From Streptomyces cathayae (GTDB lineage: Bacteria; Actinomycetota; Actinomycetes; Streptomycetales; Streptomycetaceae): a stretch of DNA of 64,000 bases. The notes beneath the pieces were generated by a model. That model was not told where the DNA came from, did no database searches, and saw only the letters and a program-made list of their open reading frames with translations. The DNA is taken from NCBI RefSeq assembly GCF_029760955.1, contig NZ_CP121682.1, positions 248,001-312,000 of the forward strand, in the 5' to 3' direction. The position numbers and the translations under genes are program-made. This document shows positions 42,674 through 51,562 of the stretch, in pieces; within the stretch, counting starts at the first letter, position 1; each line of letters starts with the position of its first letter.

Positions 42674-44892
42674 CCACCGCACAGGAGACCCGCGGCCGGC
42701 GCCGTGCCGCCCCGCCCAGGCGCAAGGTGCCCAAGGCGCGCGGGAAGACCGTCCGTACGCCCACCGTGCTCCAGATGGAGGCCGTGGAGTGCGGCGCCGC
42801 CTCCCTGGCGATGGTGCTCGGCCACCACGGCCGCCATGTCCCGCTGGAGGAACTGCGGATCGCCTGCGGTGTCTCCAGGGACGGCTCGCGCGCCAGCAAC
42901 CTGCTGAAGGCTGCCCGTGGTTACGGGCTGACCGCCAAGGGCATGCAGATGGATCTGGCCGCCCTCGCCGAGGTGACGGCGCCGGCCATCCTGTTCTGGG
43001 AGTTCAACCACTACGTCGTCTACGACGGCATGGGCCGCCGGTTCGGCCGTCGCGGGGTGTTCGTCAACGACCCCGGCAAGGGCCGCCGTTTCGTGCCGCT
43101 GGAGGAGTTCGACGGCAGTTTCACCGGTGTCGTCCTGACCCTGGAACCCGGGCCGGACTTCACCCGGGGCGGTCGCAGGCCGGGCGTCCTCGGCGCGATG
43201 CCGGCCCGGCTGCGCGGCACGGCGGGGACGATGCCCGCCGTGGTGCTGTCGAGCCTGCTGCTGGTGGCGGTCGGCGCGGCGGTGCCCGGGCTCAGCCGTA
43301 CCTTCATCGACGAGTTCCTGATCGGCGGCCGGACGTCGATGCTGGGCGTGCTGTTCACGTCGATGGGCGCCTGTGTCCTGCTCACCCTGGTGCTGACCTG
43401 GCTCCAGCAGGCCAACCTGCTGCGCGGGCGGCTCGTCTCCTCCACGCTGTCCAGCGCCCGCTTCCTGCGGCATCTGCTGCGGCTGCCGGTGACGTTCTTC
43501 TCCCAGCGCAGCCCGGCGGACCTGGTGCAGCGCCTGCAGTCCAACGACGCCGTGGCCGAGACGCTGTCCCGGGACCTGTCGGCGGCGGGCGTGGACGCCG
43601 TCGTCGTCGTGCTGTACGCGGTGCTGCTGTACACCTACGACCCGCAGCTCACCTTCGTCGGGATCGGGGTGGCGCTGCTCAACGTCCTGGCGATGCGGAT
43701 CGTCATCCGGCTGCGCGCGACCCGTACGGCGAAACTGCGCGCGGACACCGCACGCCTCACCAACACGGCGTACACCGGTCTGCAGCTGATCGAGACGATG
43801 AAGGCGACCGGCGGCGAGGACGGCTACTTCCGCAAGTGGGCCGGGCAGCACGCGACCACGCTGGAGGAGCAGCAGCGGCTCGGGGTGCCGAGTGCCTGGC
43901 TCGGCGTGGTCGCGCCGACGCTCGCCACGCTCAACAGCGCGCTGATCCTGTGGATCGGCGGTATGCGCGCGGTCGAGGGGTACATCTCGGTCGGTCTGCT
44001 GGTCGCCTTCCAGGCGCTGGTCACCCGGTTCACCGCGCCGCTGACCCGGCTCAACGGCGTCGCGGGCCGGATCCAGGACTTCGCGGCGGACGTGGCCCGG
44101 CTGAAGGACGTGGAGAACTTCCGGGCCGACCCGCTCTACGGCCGCCCCGGCGCCGGGGAGTCCACGCGCCGGCTGCACGGCCATGTCGAGCTGCAGAACC
44201 TCACCTTCGGCTACAACCCTTTGGACAAACCGCTGTTGACCGGCTTCGACCTGACCGTCGGGCCGGGGCAGCAGGTGGCGCTGGTCGGTGGCTCCGGCAG
44301 CGGCAAGTCCACGGTGTCCCGGCTGCTCTCGGGCCTGTACACGCCGTGGGAGGGCGTGATCCGGATCGACGGGCAGCGCATCGAGGACATCGCGCGCGGG
44401 GCGCTGGCGGCGTCCGTCTCCTTCGTCGACCAGGAGGTGTTCCTCTTCGAGGGCACCGTCCGCGACAACGTGGCGCTGTGGGACCCGTCGATCCCGGACG
44501 AGGCGGTCGAGGAGGCGCTCCGGGACGCGGCCCTGTACGACGTGATCGCGCGTCGGCCGGGCGGCATCCGCAGCCGGGTCGAGCAGGACGGCCGGAACTT
44601 CTCCGGCGGGCAGCGCCAGCGCCTGGAGATCGCACGGGCGCTGGTGCGGCGGCCGAGCATCCTGGTGCTGGACGAGGTGACCAGCGCGCTGGACGCCGAG
44701 ACCGAGCTGGTCGTGATGGACAACCTGCGCCGACGCGGCTGTGCCTGTGTGGTGATCGCGCACCGGTTGAGCACGGTCCGGGACAGCGACGAGATCGTCG
44801 TCCTCGACCACGGCACGGTCGTGGAGCGCGGCCGGCACGAGGAACTGGTGGCGCGCGGGGGCGCGTACGCCGCGCTGGTCAGGGAGCGGTGA
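42670..44892 (+). CDS. NHLM-type peptidase C39/ABC transporter
   Basis: 740 residues. The N-terminal C39 peptidase has Q35 and the catalytic C41 in LQMEAVECGAASLAMVLG, H114 in EFNHYVVYDG and D134 in FVNDPGKG, so the triad is intact. It should cut after the double Gly of the precursor. Membrane helices fill about 185-430. The ATPase domain has Walker A GGSGSGKST (about 540), signature SGGQRQR (about 645), Walker B ILVLDEVTSALD and VIAHRLST. GTG at 42670 overlaps the adaptor gene by 4 nt. One nt separates it from the next gene. Confidence 0.9.
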   Translation: MTTAQETRGRRRAAPPRRKVPKARGKTVRTPTVLQMEAVECGAASLAMVLGHHGRHVPLEELRIACGVSRDGSRASNLLKAARGYGLTAKGMQMDLAALAEVTAPAILFWEFNHYVVYDGMGRRFGRRGVFVNDPGKGRRFVPLEEFDGSFTGVVLTLEPGPDFTRGGRRPGVLGAMPARLRGTAGTMPAVVLSSLLLVAVGAAVPGLSRTFIDEFLIGGRTSMLGVLFTSMGACVLLTLVLTWLQQANLLRGRLVSSTLSSARFLRHLLRLPVTFFSQRSPADLVQRLQSNDAVAETLSRDLSAAGVDAVVVVLYAVLLYTYDPQLTFVGIGVALLNVLAMRIVIRLRATRTAKLRADTARLTNTAYTGLQLIETMKATGGEDGYFRKWAGQHATTLEEQQRLGVPSAWLGVVAPTLATLNSALILWIGGMRAVEGYISVGLLVAFQALVTRFTAPLTRLNGVAGRIQDFAADVARLKDVENFRADPLYGRPGAGESTRRLHGHVELQNLTFGYNPLDKPLLTGFDLTVGPGQQVALVGGSGSGKSTVSRLLSGLYTPWEGVIRIDGQRIEDIARGALAASVSFVDQEVFLFEGTVRDNVALWDPSIPDEAVEEALRDAALYDVIARRPGGIRSRVEQDGRNFSGGQRQRLEIARALVRRPSILVLDEVTSALDAETELVVMDNLRRRGCACVVIAHRLSTVRDSDEIVVLDHGTVVERGRHEELVARGGAYAALVRER

Positions 44893-44893
44893 G

Positions 44894-47728
44894 ATGACGA
44901 CGACCGTGCAGGAGCAGGAGGGACCCGGGGGCGACCTCGTGCTGGGTGCGCTCGGCTCGCTGGGGACGCGGACGGACTGCGCCGGGTTCAGCCGGCTGGA
45001 TCTGGCGGGGCCGCAGACACTGTGGCTGATCGCGTCCGGCGCGGTGGACCTGTTCGCCGTCGACGCCGAGGAGCGGGGCCACTGGCACCACCTGGGCCGG
45101 CTGGAGGCGGGCTCGCTGCTGCTCGGCCCCGGCGCGGGACCGCGGCACACCCTGGTGGCCCGGCCGCTGCGGGACTGTGTGGTGCACCGTATCGGCCTGC
45201 GCGAGCTGTACCGGGCGGCGGACACCCAGACCTGGTCGTACGACGAGTACGGCGATCCGCAGTACGTCCCGCCGGCCACGAGCCCGCTGGAGTACGCTCT
45301 CGCCCTCGGTGTGGGCCGCAGTCTGTCGGTGCTGTTCCAGGCGCCGATGGCCACCGAGCGGGCCGCCGCGCCCAGCGACGACGACGTGTTCTGGATGCAG
45401 GTGCCGCCGGGCAGCGTGCAGTACGGCTCGCTGTACGGCGCCGAGGCCGCGGCGGACCTGCTGATGGACCCGGCGCTGTGGCAGAGCCTGGTCGACCAGC
45501 AGTACCGGCTGATGACCACGCTGGACCGCTGGATCGAGCAGCTGGAGCACACCCACGAGACACGCACCGCCGAGGGCATCAAAGCCGGTGAGGCGGTTCG
45601 CGACCGGGCCGACCGGACGCTGCTCGCCGCCATCGGCAAGCGGTCGGCACTGGGGACGACCGCGGCCGACGCGGACGCCACGTACGCGGCCTGCGAGCTG
45701 GTCGCGCGGGCGGCCGGGATCGCGCTCGCCGGGCCGGCCCGCTCGGGCACCGGCGGCGATCGGCTCGATCCGGTCGAGCAGATCGCCGTCGCGTCCCGTC
45801 TGCGCACCCGTGCCGTACGGCTGGACGGCCGCTGGTGGCGGGACGACGTCGGCCCGCTGGTGGGTCACCGGGCGTTGTCCGGCGCGCCGGTGGCGCTGCT
45901 GTGGCGACGCGGCGGATATGTCGCGGTGCATCCCGCGACGGGGCGTGAGACACCGGTGGAGAAGGCGAACGCCGCGGAGTTCGAGCCGCAGGCGGTGATG
46001 TTCTACCGCCCGCTGCCCGAACGGCGGCTCAGCCCGCTCAGGTTGATGCGGTTCTGCATGTCGGGCACCCGCGGCGATCTGACGTGGCTGCTGCTCAGCG
46101 GTCTGGTCACGGTGGCGATCGGGGCACTGGTGCCGATCGCCACGGGCAAGGTGCTCGGCGAGTTCGTGCCGAAGGCGCAGACCGGGCTGATCGTGCAGGT
46201 GTGTCTCGCGGTGATCATCAGCAGTGTGGTGGCCGCCGCCTTCATGCTGCTGCAGAACCTCACCCTGCTGCGGCTGGAGGGCCGGGTGGAGGCCACGCTC
46301 CAGCCGGCCGTGTGGGACAGGCTGCTGCGGCTGCCGACGTCGTTCTTCACCGAGCGCTCGACCGGTGAGCTGGCGAGCGCGGCCATGGGCATCAGCGCGA
46401 TCCGCCGGCTGCTGGCCGGGGTCGGGCCGACGGTGGCCCAGTCGGTCACCGTCGGCGCGATGAACCTGGGGCTGCTGCTGTGGTTCAGCGTGCCGATGGC
46501 GTTGGCCGCGATCGGGATGCTCGTCGTCATCGCCGCGGTGTTCACGGGGCTCGGACTGTGGCAGGTGCGGTGGCAGCGGCGTCTGGTGGTGCTCACCAAC
46601 AAGCTGAACAACCAGGCCTTCCAGACACTGCGCGGACTGCCGAAGCTGCGGGTGGCGGCGGCGGAGAACTACGCGTACGGGGCGTGGGCGTCCGAGTTCG
46701 CCCGCAGCCGTGAGCTCCAGCAGAAGGCCGGCCGGATCAAGAACCTGACGGCGGTGCTGGGCGCGGTCTACCTGCCGCTGTGCACGCTGGCGATGTTCAT
46801 GCTGCTGGCGGGCCCGGCGCGCGGCTCGATGACGGCGGCCGAGTTCCTCACCTTCAACGCGTCGGTGACGATGGTGCTGACCTCGGTCACCCAGCTGACC
46901 GGCGCGCTCGTCTCCGGGGTGGCCGCGCTGCCGCTGTTCGAGCAGATCCGGCCGGTGCTGGACGCGACGCCCGAGGTGCGGGCGGCGAGCACCCGGCCGG
47001 GCCCGCTGAGCGGGGCGCTCGAGGCACGGCGGGTGTCCTTCCGCTACTCGGACGACGGTCCGCTGGTCCTGGACGACGTCTCCTTCGAGGCGCGGCCGGG
47101 CGAGTTCGTGGCGGTGGTCGGTCCCAGCGGCTGCGGCAAGTCCACCCTGCTGCGGCTGCTCATCGGCTTCGACCGGCCGCTGTCGGGCAGTGTGCTGTAC
47201 GACGGTCAGGACCTGGCCGCACTCGACCGGTCGGCGGTGCGCCGGCAGTGCGGTGTGGTGCTCCAGCACGCCCAGCCGTTCACCGGTTCCCTCCTGGACG
47301 TCATCTGCGGCACCGAACCGTACACGCCCGAGGAGGCGATGGCGGCGGCCGAGATGGCGGGGCTCGCCGAGGACATCCGGCGGATGCCGATGGGGCTGCA
47401 CACCATCGTCTCGGGCAGCGGCGCGGTCTCCGGTGGCCAGCGGCAGCGGCTGATGATCGCCCAGGCGCTGATCCGCCGGCCGCGCATCCTCTTCTTCGAC
47501 GAGGCGACCAGCGCCCTGGACAACGAGACGCAGCGCACGGTGATCGAGAGCACCAAGGCGCTGCGGGCCACCCGGGTCGTCATCGCGCACCGCCTGTCGA
47601 CGGTGCTGGACGCGGACCGGGTGGTGGTGATGGAGCACGGCAAGGTGGTCCAGCAGGGCCCGCCGGCCCATTTGCTCGCCGACCCGGCCGGGCGACTGCA
47701 CGAACTGGTGCGGCGGCAGATGGCGTGA
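44894..47728 (+). CDS. NHLM-type second ABC transporter ATP-binding protein
   Basis: 944 residues. The N-terminal 300 residues have no membrane segment; residues 25-110 look like a cyclic-nucleotide-binding or jellyroll fold (TLWLIASGAVDLFAVDA). This extension is characteristic of the second NHLM transporter. Membrane helices lie at about 395-660. The ATPase has Walker A GPSGCGKST (about 740), signature VSGGQRQR (about 845), Walker B ILFFDEATSALD and VIAHRLST. There is no C39 domain. It likely forms a heterodimer with the upstream protein. It ends just before a 16-bp terminator. Confidence 0.88.
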   Translation: MTTTVQEQEGPGGDLVLGALGSLGTRTDCAGFSRLDLAGPQTLWLIASGAVDLFAVDAEERGHWHHLGRLEAGSLLLGPGAGPRHTLVARPLRDCVVHRIGLRELYRAADTQTWSYDEYGDPQYVPPATSPLEYALALGVGRSLSVLFQAPMATERAAAPSDDDVFWMQVPPGSVQYGSLYGAEAAADLLMDPALWQSLVDQQYRLMTTLDRWIEQLEHTHETRTAEGIKAGEAVRDRADRTLLAAIGKRSALGTTAADADATYAACELVARAAGIALAGPARSGTGGDRLDPVEQIAVASRLRTRAVRLDGRWWRDDVGPLVGHRALSGAPVALLWRRGGYVAVHPATGRETPVEKANAAEFEPQAVMFYRPLPERRLSPLRLMRFCMSGTRGDLTWLLLSGLVTVAIGALVPIATGKVLGEFVPKAQTGLIVQVCLAVIISSVVAAAFMLLQNLTLLRLEGRVEATLQPAVWDRLLRLPTSFFTERSTGELASAAMGISAIRRLLAGVGPTVAQSVTVGAMNLGLLLWFSVPMALAAIGMLVVIAAVFTGLGLWQVRWQRRLVVLTNKLNNQAFQTLRGLPKLRVAAAENYAYGAWASEFARSRELQQKAGRIKNLTAVLGAVYLPLCTLAMFMLLAGPARGSMTAAEFLTFNASVTMVLTSVTQLTGALVSGVAALPLFEQIRPVLDATPEVRAASTRPGPLSGALEARRVSFRYSDDGPLVLDDVSFEARPGEFVAVVGPSGCGKSTLLRLLIGFDRPLSGSVLYDGQDLAALDRSAVRRQCGVVLQHAQPFTGSLLDVICGTEPYTPEEAMAAAEMAGLAEDIRRMPMGLHTIVSGSGAVSGGQRQRLMIAQALIRRPRILFFDEATSALDNETQRTVIESTKALRATRVVIAHRLSTVLDADRVVVMEHGKVVQQGPPAHLLADPAGRLHELVRRQMA

Positions 47729-47746
47729 CGCCGGCCGGCGAACGCC

Positions 47747-47785
47747 GGAGGCCGGCGGGCGGCCCCACTCCGCCCGCCGGCCTCC
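47747..47785. terminator. Bidirectional terminator after the NHLM cassette
   Basis: A perfect 16-bp stem (47747-47762 with 47770-47785) and a 7-nt loop. A second long imperfect inverted repeat fills 47789-47873, right behind the leftward inhibitor gene. Confidence 0.8.
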
Positions 47786-47873
47786 TTGTGCGAGACCGCA
47801 CGTTCCGCGAGGAGGTCGGTACTCCCCAGTACCCCGACCGCCGCGCGGTCACGGGAACCGTGCGGTCCCGGTC

Positions 47874-48308
47874 TCAGAACGTGAGGACGCCCGAACCATG
47901 GGCGTTCATCACGCATTCGTTGGGAAAGGTGCGCTCGTAGGACACCCGTCGTCCCTGCCACACGCCGTCGACGGTGACCACGACCGGGTCGTACTGCCTG
48001 GTGCAGAACACTCCCTCCGCGGCGGTCAGCGCGCGCAGGTCCCCGCCCACCTCGGCCAGTTCCCCGCACGCCGCGGCCGCGGCCGGGTGGGTGCCCGATG
48101 CCTCGGGGGCACAGGTCAGGGTGACGGCGCGTTCCGGCGTGACGGCCGCCGCGCTCTCACCGCGCCCCAGGGTGAGCACGAGGGCCGACGGGGCGTAGAG
48201 CGCGGACGCGTCACCGCTCGGGGCGGCCGACGCGCCGTGGGACAGAGGTGCGCAGACGGCCGCGGCCGTCAGGGCGAGGGTGGCGGCCCAGCGCGCGGTG
48301 TTCCGCAT
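47874..48308 (-). CDS. Subtilisin inhibitor-like (SSI) protein with Arg at P1
   Basis: 144 residues. A signal peptide ([22 protein letters not shown]) precedes a standard SSI domain: [19 protein letters not shown], then [31 protein letters not shown] and MNAHGS. Cysteines 66, 81, 102 and 132 form the two disulfides. Aligned to classical SSI (CPMVYDPV), the P1 residue is R104, which favours trypsin-like targets over subtilisin. GGAAGG lies 9 nt before the ATG at 48308. It is secreted. Streptomyces SSIs control their own extracellular proteases. Confidence 0.88.
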   Translation of the reverse strand: MRNTARWAATLALTAAAVCAPLSHGASAAPSGDASALYAPSALVLTLGRGESAAAVTPERAVTLTCAPEASGTHPAAAAACGELAEVGGDLRALTAAEGVFCTRQYDPVVVTVDGVWQGRRVSYERTFPNECVMNAHGSGVLTF

Positions 48309-48693
48309 GGTGTGCATCCTTCCGCTCGTTTCGACGAGGTGCCGGACCGTGCTCGGTGGTGCCGGCCCGGCGAGCGGGAGTCTGCCGAGTCCGCCGCGGA
48401 AACACACGTCGACCCCGCCGGTTTCGGTAACCTTGCGTATTGAATCAGTGGCGCGAAGTCACGGAAAGCGGAAGCGTGAACCCCGTCAGCACAGGGGCAC
48501 CGCGTGTGCGAAGTGGCCAGATGGCCGAATCCCCGTCGTTCAGCAATAGGCCTGAAACATTCCGGTCCCGCTACCGGCCGACCGTTCCGCGACAGCTTGT
48601 GTTCATGATCCGTCCGCCGTCCGATCGTCGAGCCGGACCTCGCCCTTGCCCTGCCGGGGTGGTGAACTGCCCCGGCAGGACACACGGTTCACG
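48309..48693. other. Intergenic region before the inhibitor gene
   Basis: 385 nt. It holds the terminator at 48650-48679 and the inhibitor promoter near the AT-richer 48425-48475. No gene was found. Confidence 0.4.
48650..48679. terminator. Terminator after the first sigma-lectin gene
   Basis: CCTGCCGGGG and CCCCGGCAGG, a perfect 10-bp stem with a 10-nt loop, 15 nt beyond the leftward gene's stop at 48694. Confidence 0.65.
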
Positions 48694-50271
48694 TCAGGAG
48701 TCCTCGGCCGACTCCACCGGTTCGGTCACCCAGCGCTGGTCCTCGGCCCGGTCCCGCACCCTGACGACGACGTCGGCGTTCGCGTCGGGGCCGGCCGGGG
48801 CGAGCGCCAGCTGTTCGTCCCATCGGGGCAGCAACTCGCCCTGCACGGTGAGGTCGTAGCGCACGTCGTCGCCCCGGCCGTCGTGCTCCTCGGCGCAGGT
48901 GGCGAGGACGACGACGCCGGCGTCCTTGTGCGAGTCCAGGCACAGACCGGGGTCGGCCACGCTGCGCAGCAGTCCGTCGTCCTCGTAGGTCCACTGCTGG
49001 CTCCACCGCGAGGAGCACGGCGCCAGGCGGGTGCCGACGCCGTTCCGGGGCTCGCCCCGGGTGTCGAGGCACAGGCCGGAGGCGGCGTTGCGCAGGAGGG
49101 TCTGCTCCGGCCCCGTGGGCAGGCCGGCCACGCCCGGCGGGGACTCGGTCGGTACGACTCCTCCGCCGCCGGCCGCGCTGGTGGCGCCCGTCGGGCCGGC
49201 ACCGCCGCCGGGGGTGGGGGGCCCCGCGATGAGCACACTCACCAGCACACCGGCCGAGACGGCTCCGAGGCCGGTGAGCAGGGTGCGGGTGGAGCGCACC
49301 GCGTCCGGGAGTCCCAGGCCGGCGAGGCGGGCGGGTGCGGGAATCCGGGACAGGAGACGGTGCCGGCTGCCGCCGCCCCGTCCGCCGCCGCCCCGGTGCC
49401 CGCGGCGGGCGGCGCGGCCGCCGCGCGGGCCCGGTGCCGCCCGGCCGGGGCGGGAGTCGAGGTAGCGGCGGGCGCCCCAGCCGAGGACCGCCTCGGCGAG
49501 GAGCGTGCCGAGAGCGCCCTCGAAGTGGCTCAGCTGCTCGGCGGCGTTCCGGCAGTGGCGGCAGTCCGTCAGGTGCCGCTGCACGTCGGGGAGCAGCGCC
49601 TTGCCCCGGCGGATGGGCACGTCGAGGAGACGGTTGTAGAACCGGCAGTCCTTCGTGGGCGCGAGTTCCTGATGGGCGCGGACGCAGCCCTGACGGAATG
49701 CGTCACGCGCCTGTTCGAGCGCACCCGACGCGATGTCGGGATCGATGCCGAGCAGAGCGGCCGGAACCGATACGGCTTCCGCCTCGACCTCCACGTGCCA
49801 GAGCACGCAGCGCGCGAGGGCGGGCAGGGAGCGGAAGGAACGCTGGGCGAGCGCGCGGTTGTCCGGCGTCATCGTCTTCGCCGCGCGCATGCCGCGTCCG
49901 CCCGCGGGTTTCTGCAGGTCGGGCAGAGCGTCCGCCGTGCGGTCGTCGGCGGCCCAGTCCCGGACCGTGTCCCGCACGGCCACCAGCAGCACCGGGCGCA
50001 GCGCGACGGCCGGTTCGCCGAGGGCGATCCGGTCCAGGACCCGGTGCTGTGCCGCCGCGGTGACCATGGCGGCCGTCGGCCCCGACGAGGCGAGGCAGAC
50101 GGTCGCGTAGTCGTGCATGGACGTCCAGTGACGCGCCGTCAGCAGTGCCACGGACTGGGCGGCCTCGCTCTCCGGGCGGCCTCGCAGCCGCGTGGCGAGG
50201 GCCTCGTCGGACTCCCCCGGATTCCCGCCGGGAGGGGGATACGGTGACCGACGGGAATGAGGGGTGGGCAC
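48694..50271 (-). CDS. ECF-sigma-like/zinc-finger/TM/ricin lectin fusion protein, copy 1
   Basis: 525 residues. Residues about 35-210 resemble ECF sigma regions 2 and 4 (ARHWTSMHDYATVCL, SFRSLPALARCVLWHVEVE, GALEQARDAF). H233, C237 and C240 (HLTDCRHC) form the H-x3-C-x2-C of zinc-binding anti-sigma proteins. A basic linker leads to one membrane helix (331-350). Residues about 385-525 are a ricin-type beta-trefoil (GLCLDTRGEPRNG, QQWTYEDDGLLRS) facing outside. It would be a self-contained carbohydrate-sensing regulator. The GTG at 50271 has AAGGA 9 nt upstream. Paralogue at 54634. Confidence 0.75.
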   Translation of the reverse strand: MPTPHSRRSPYPPPGGNPGESDEALATRLRGRPESEAAQSVALLTARHWTSMHDYATVCLASSGPTAAMVTAAAQHRVLDRIALGEPAVALRPVLLVAVRDTVRDWAADDRTADALPDLQKPAGGRGMRAAKTMTPDNRALAQRSFRSLPALARCVLWHVEVEAEAVSVPAALLGIDPDIASGALEQARDAFRQGCVRAHQELAPTKDCRFYNRLLDVPIRRGKALLPDVQRHLTDCRHCRNAAEQLSHFEGALGTLLAEAVLGWGARRYLDSRPGRAAPGPRGGRAARRGHRGGGGRGGGSRHRLLSRIPAPARLAGLGLPDAVRSTRTLLTGLGAVSAGVLVSVLIAGPPTPGGGAGPTGATSAAGGGGVVPTESPPGVAGLPTGPEQTLLRNAASGLCLDTRGEPRNGVGTRLAPCSSRWSQQWTYEDDGLLRSVADPGLCLDSHKDAGVVVLATCAEEHDGRGDDVRYDLTVQGELLPRWDEQLALAPAGPDANADVVVRVRDRAEDQRWVTEPVESAEDS

Positions 50272-50622
50272 TGAGGTGGTTCCTTCCCACGCGCAGGTGA
50301 CACAGAAGTTCTGACGCCCAGAAGGGAAGTCCACGAGTGGTCCATACCTCTTGGCGGCTTTGCGCGGGAGGTCGCGAATTCACCGACGGTGAAATCGGAT
50401 CCGGTTCGTCAACGCGCGTGCGACCCCGGATTTTACCCCCTCGCGGGCGGCTCACTCTCGCACACCCGCACATGGCCAACAAGGCGCTCGGACCATCTTC
50501 GCCCGTTGACCGGAAGTCGACGTGAAAAGCCCGGCCTACGCTCTTACACCGGCTTTCCACCTGCACGTTTCCCCGGCGTTTCCCCCTGTGTTCTCCTCCG
50601 GTCCGCATTCCGGGCGGCGGTG
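50272..50622. other. Intergenic region with a 15-bp palindrome
   Basis: 351 nt without a gene. TTCACCGACGGTGAA at 50379-50393 is a perfect palindrome about 110 nt upstream of the first sigma-lectin gene. Its TCACCGACG half recurs upstream of the paralogue (56527). Confidence 0.4.
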
Positions 50623-51000
50623 TCAGATCTGCCAGGACCGCAGTCGGTCCGCCGCCGCGTAGACGTCCGCCGTACCGGACATCAGATCGCGGGCCAGGTC
50701 GACGATCGCGCCGTAGGGCGGGTCGATGCCCGCTCCGCTGACGAACATGTACGCCACGGCCGTCGCGCAGGCGAAGCGGGCGTTGGCCGACGGCAGTGGC
50801 CGGAGCAGGGCGAGGGTGTGCAGCAGGGCGGCGGCCCGCCAGGCCGGGTCCGAGTTCACGCCGAGGCGGGGCGGGTCGACGCGGTGCCGGGCGACGGCCG
50901 CGACCAGCGCCGAGAAGTCGTTGATGGTGGGCTGGTCCGGGAGGACCTCCTCGTGCCGCTGGAGCAGCCAGGGCACGTCGATGTGCAGGACGGGTCCCAT
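50623..51000 (-). CDS. Fic/Doc-like toxin component with degenerate motif
   Basis: 125 residues, Doc-sized and all-helical. The family motif HxFx(D/E)GNxR aligns with R67-P-L-P-S-A-N-A-R75 in LLRPLPSANARFACAT: the catalytic His is Arg, the acidic residue is Ser, while Asn and Arg remain. The flanking AVAYMFVSG matches Doc helices. It may therefore be inactive as an AMP- or phospho-transferase or act differently. It starts 3 nt after the ribbon-helix-helix gene, as in phd-doc operons. Streptomyces homologues are annotated as Fic family toxin components. Confidence 0.72.
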   Translation of the reverse strand: MGPVLHIDVPWLLQRHEEVLPDQPTINDFSALVAAVARHRVDPPRLGVNSDPAWRAAALLHTLALLRPLPSANARFACATAVAYMFVSGAGIDPPYGAIVDLARDLMSGTADVYAAADRLRSWQI

Positions 51001-51003
51001 CGC

Positions 51004-51249
51004 TCAGGCGGCCCGCCCCTCGTCCTTGGCGCGCGGTTCGTCGTCCGGGAAGGCGGCGGCGAATTCGTCGGCGTGGGAGGCGAAGAACCGACGGAACGCC
51101 TCCGCGCCCTCCTGCAGCGCCCGGTGGCGCGCTATGTCGGCCGCGGCAGCCTCGCGCACGAGCGCCTTCATCGATGTACCGCGCTCCTTGGCGATCTGCC
51201 GCAGGTCCTCGAGCTCACGGTCACTGAACTCCACATTGAGAGCAGGCAT
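51004..51249 (-). CDS. Ribbon-helix-helix antitoxin partner
   Basis: 81 residues. PALNVEFSDRELEDLRQIAK then ERGTSMKALVREAAAADIAR is a ribbon-helix-helix DNA-binding fold. The C-terminal AFRRFFASHADEFAAAFPD segment is the probable toxin-binding part. It is the first gene of a two-gene operon with the Fic-like protein. GAGGG lies close to the ATG. Such antitoxins repress their own promoter; a GTACC-GCTCA-GGTAC inverted repeat at 51259 is a candidate site. Confidence 0.72.
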   Translation of the reverse strand: MPALNVEFSDRELEDLRQIAKERGTSMKALVREAAAADIARHRALQEGAEAFRRFFASHADEFAAAFPDDEPRAKDEGRAA

Positions 51250-51258
51250 GCCCTCACG

Positions 51259-51273
51259 GTACCGCTCAGGTAC
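51259..51273. promoter_or_regulatory. Candidate antitoxin operator
   Basis: GTACC, 5 nt, GGTAC, 10 nt upstream of the antitoxin start, followed by an AT-richer ATCGTAAATACC that could be the promoter. The rest of 51274-51562 shows no gene. Confidence 0.4.
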
Positions 51274-51562
51274 TCGATCGTAAATACCAGCAGTTCAGAG
51301 CGGTGATGAACCGGTACCGACCGGGCAGGCGGGAGCGCACCGGAGGTGCTGGTACGCACAGCGGGACGGCACCTCGGCGCCGGTGCGGACACCGCGAGGA
51401 GGCGGTCCCCGGCGGCCGCCCGGGGCCGCACCCGCCACTACCGCCCCGGCCCCGCGCTTCCGGGCCGACCGGGGTACCGGGCCACGTCCGGCTCGGACGC
51501 ACTAGGCTGGAACTCTGGCGGTCCACCAGTTCACGGTGAGTGTGCGCGATGGAGTGGCGACG

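Noticed and set aside
42562..45807. 1081-codon minus-strand open frame
   Set aside because: Antisense to the two NHLM transporters, which carry complete Walker and C39 motifs. The minus frame is low-complexity Arg/Gln/His.
44879..47701. 940-codon minus-strand open frame
   Set aside because: Mirror of the second ABC transporter; its composition is typical of a shadow frame.
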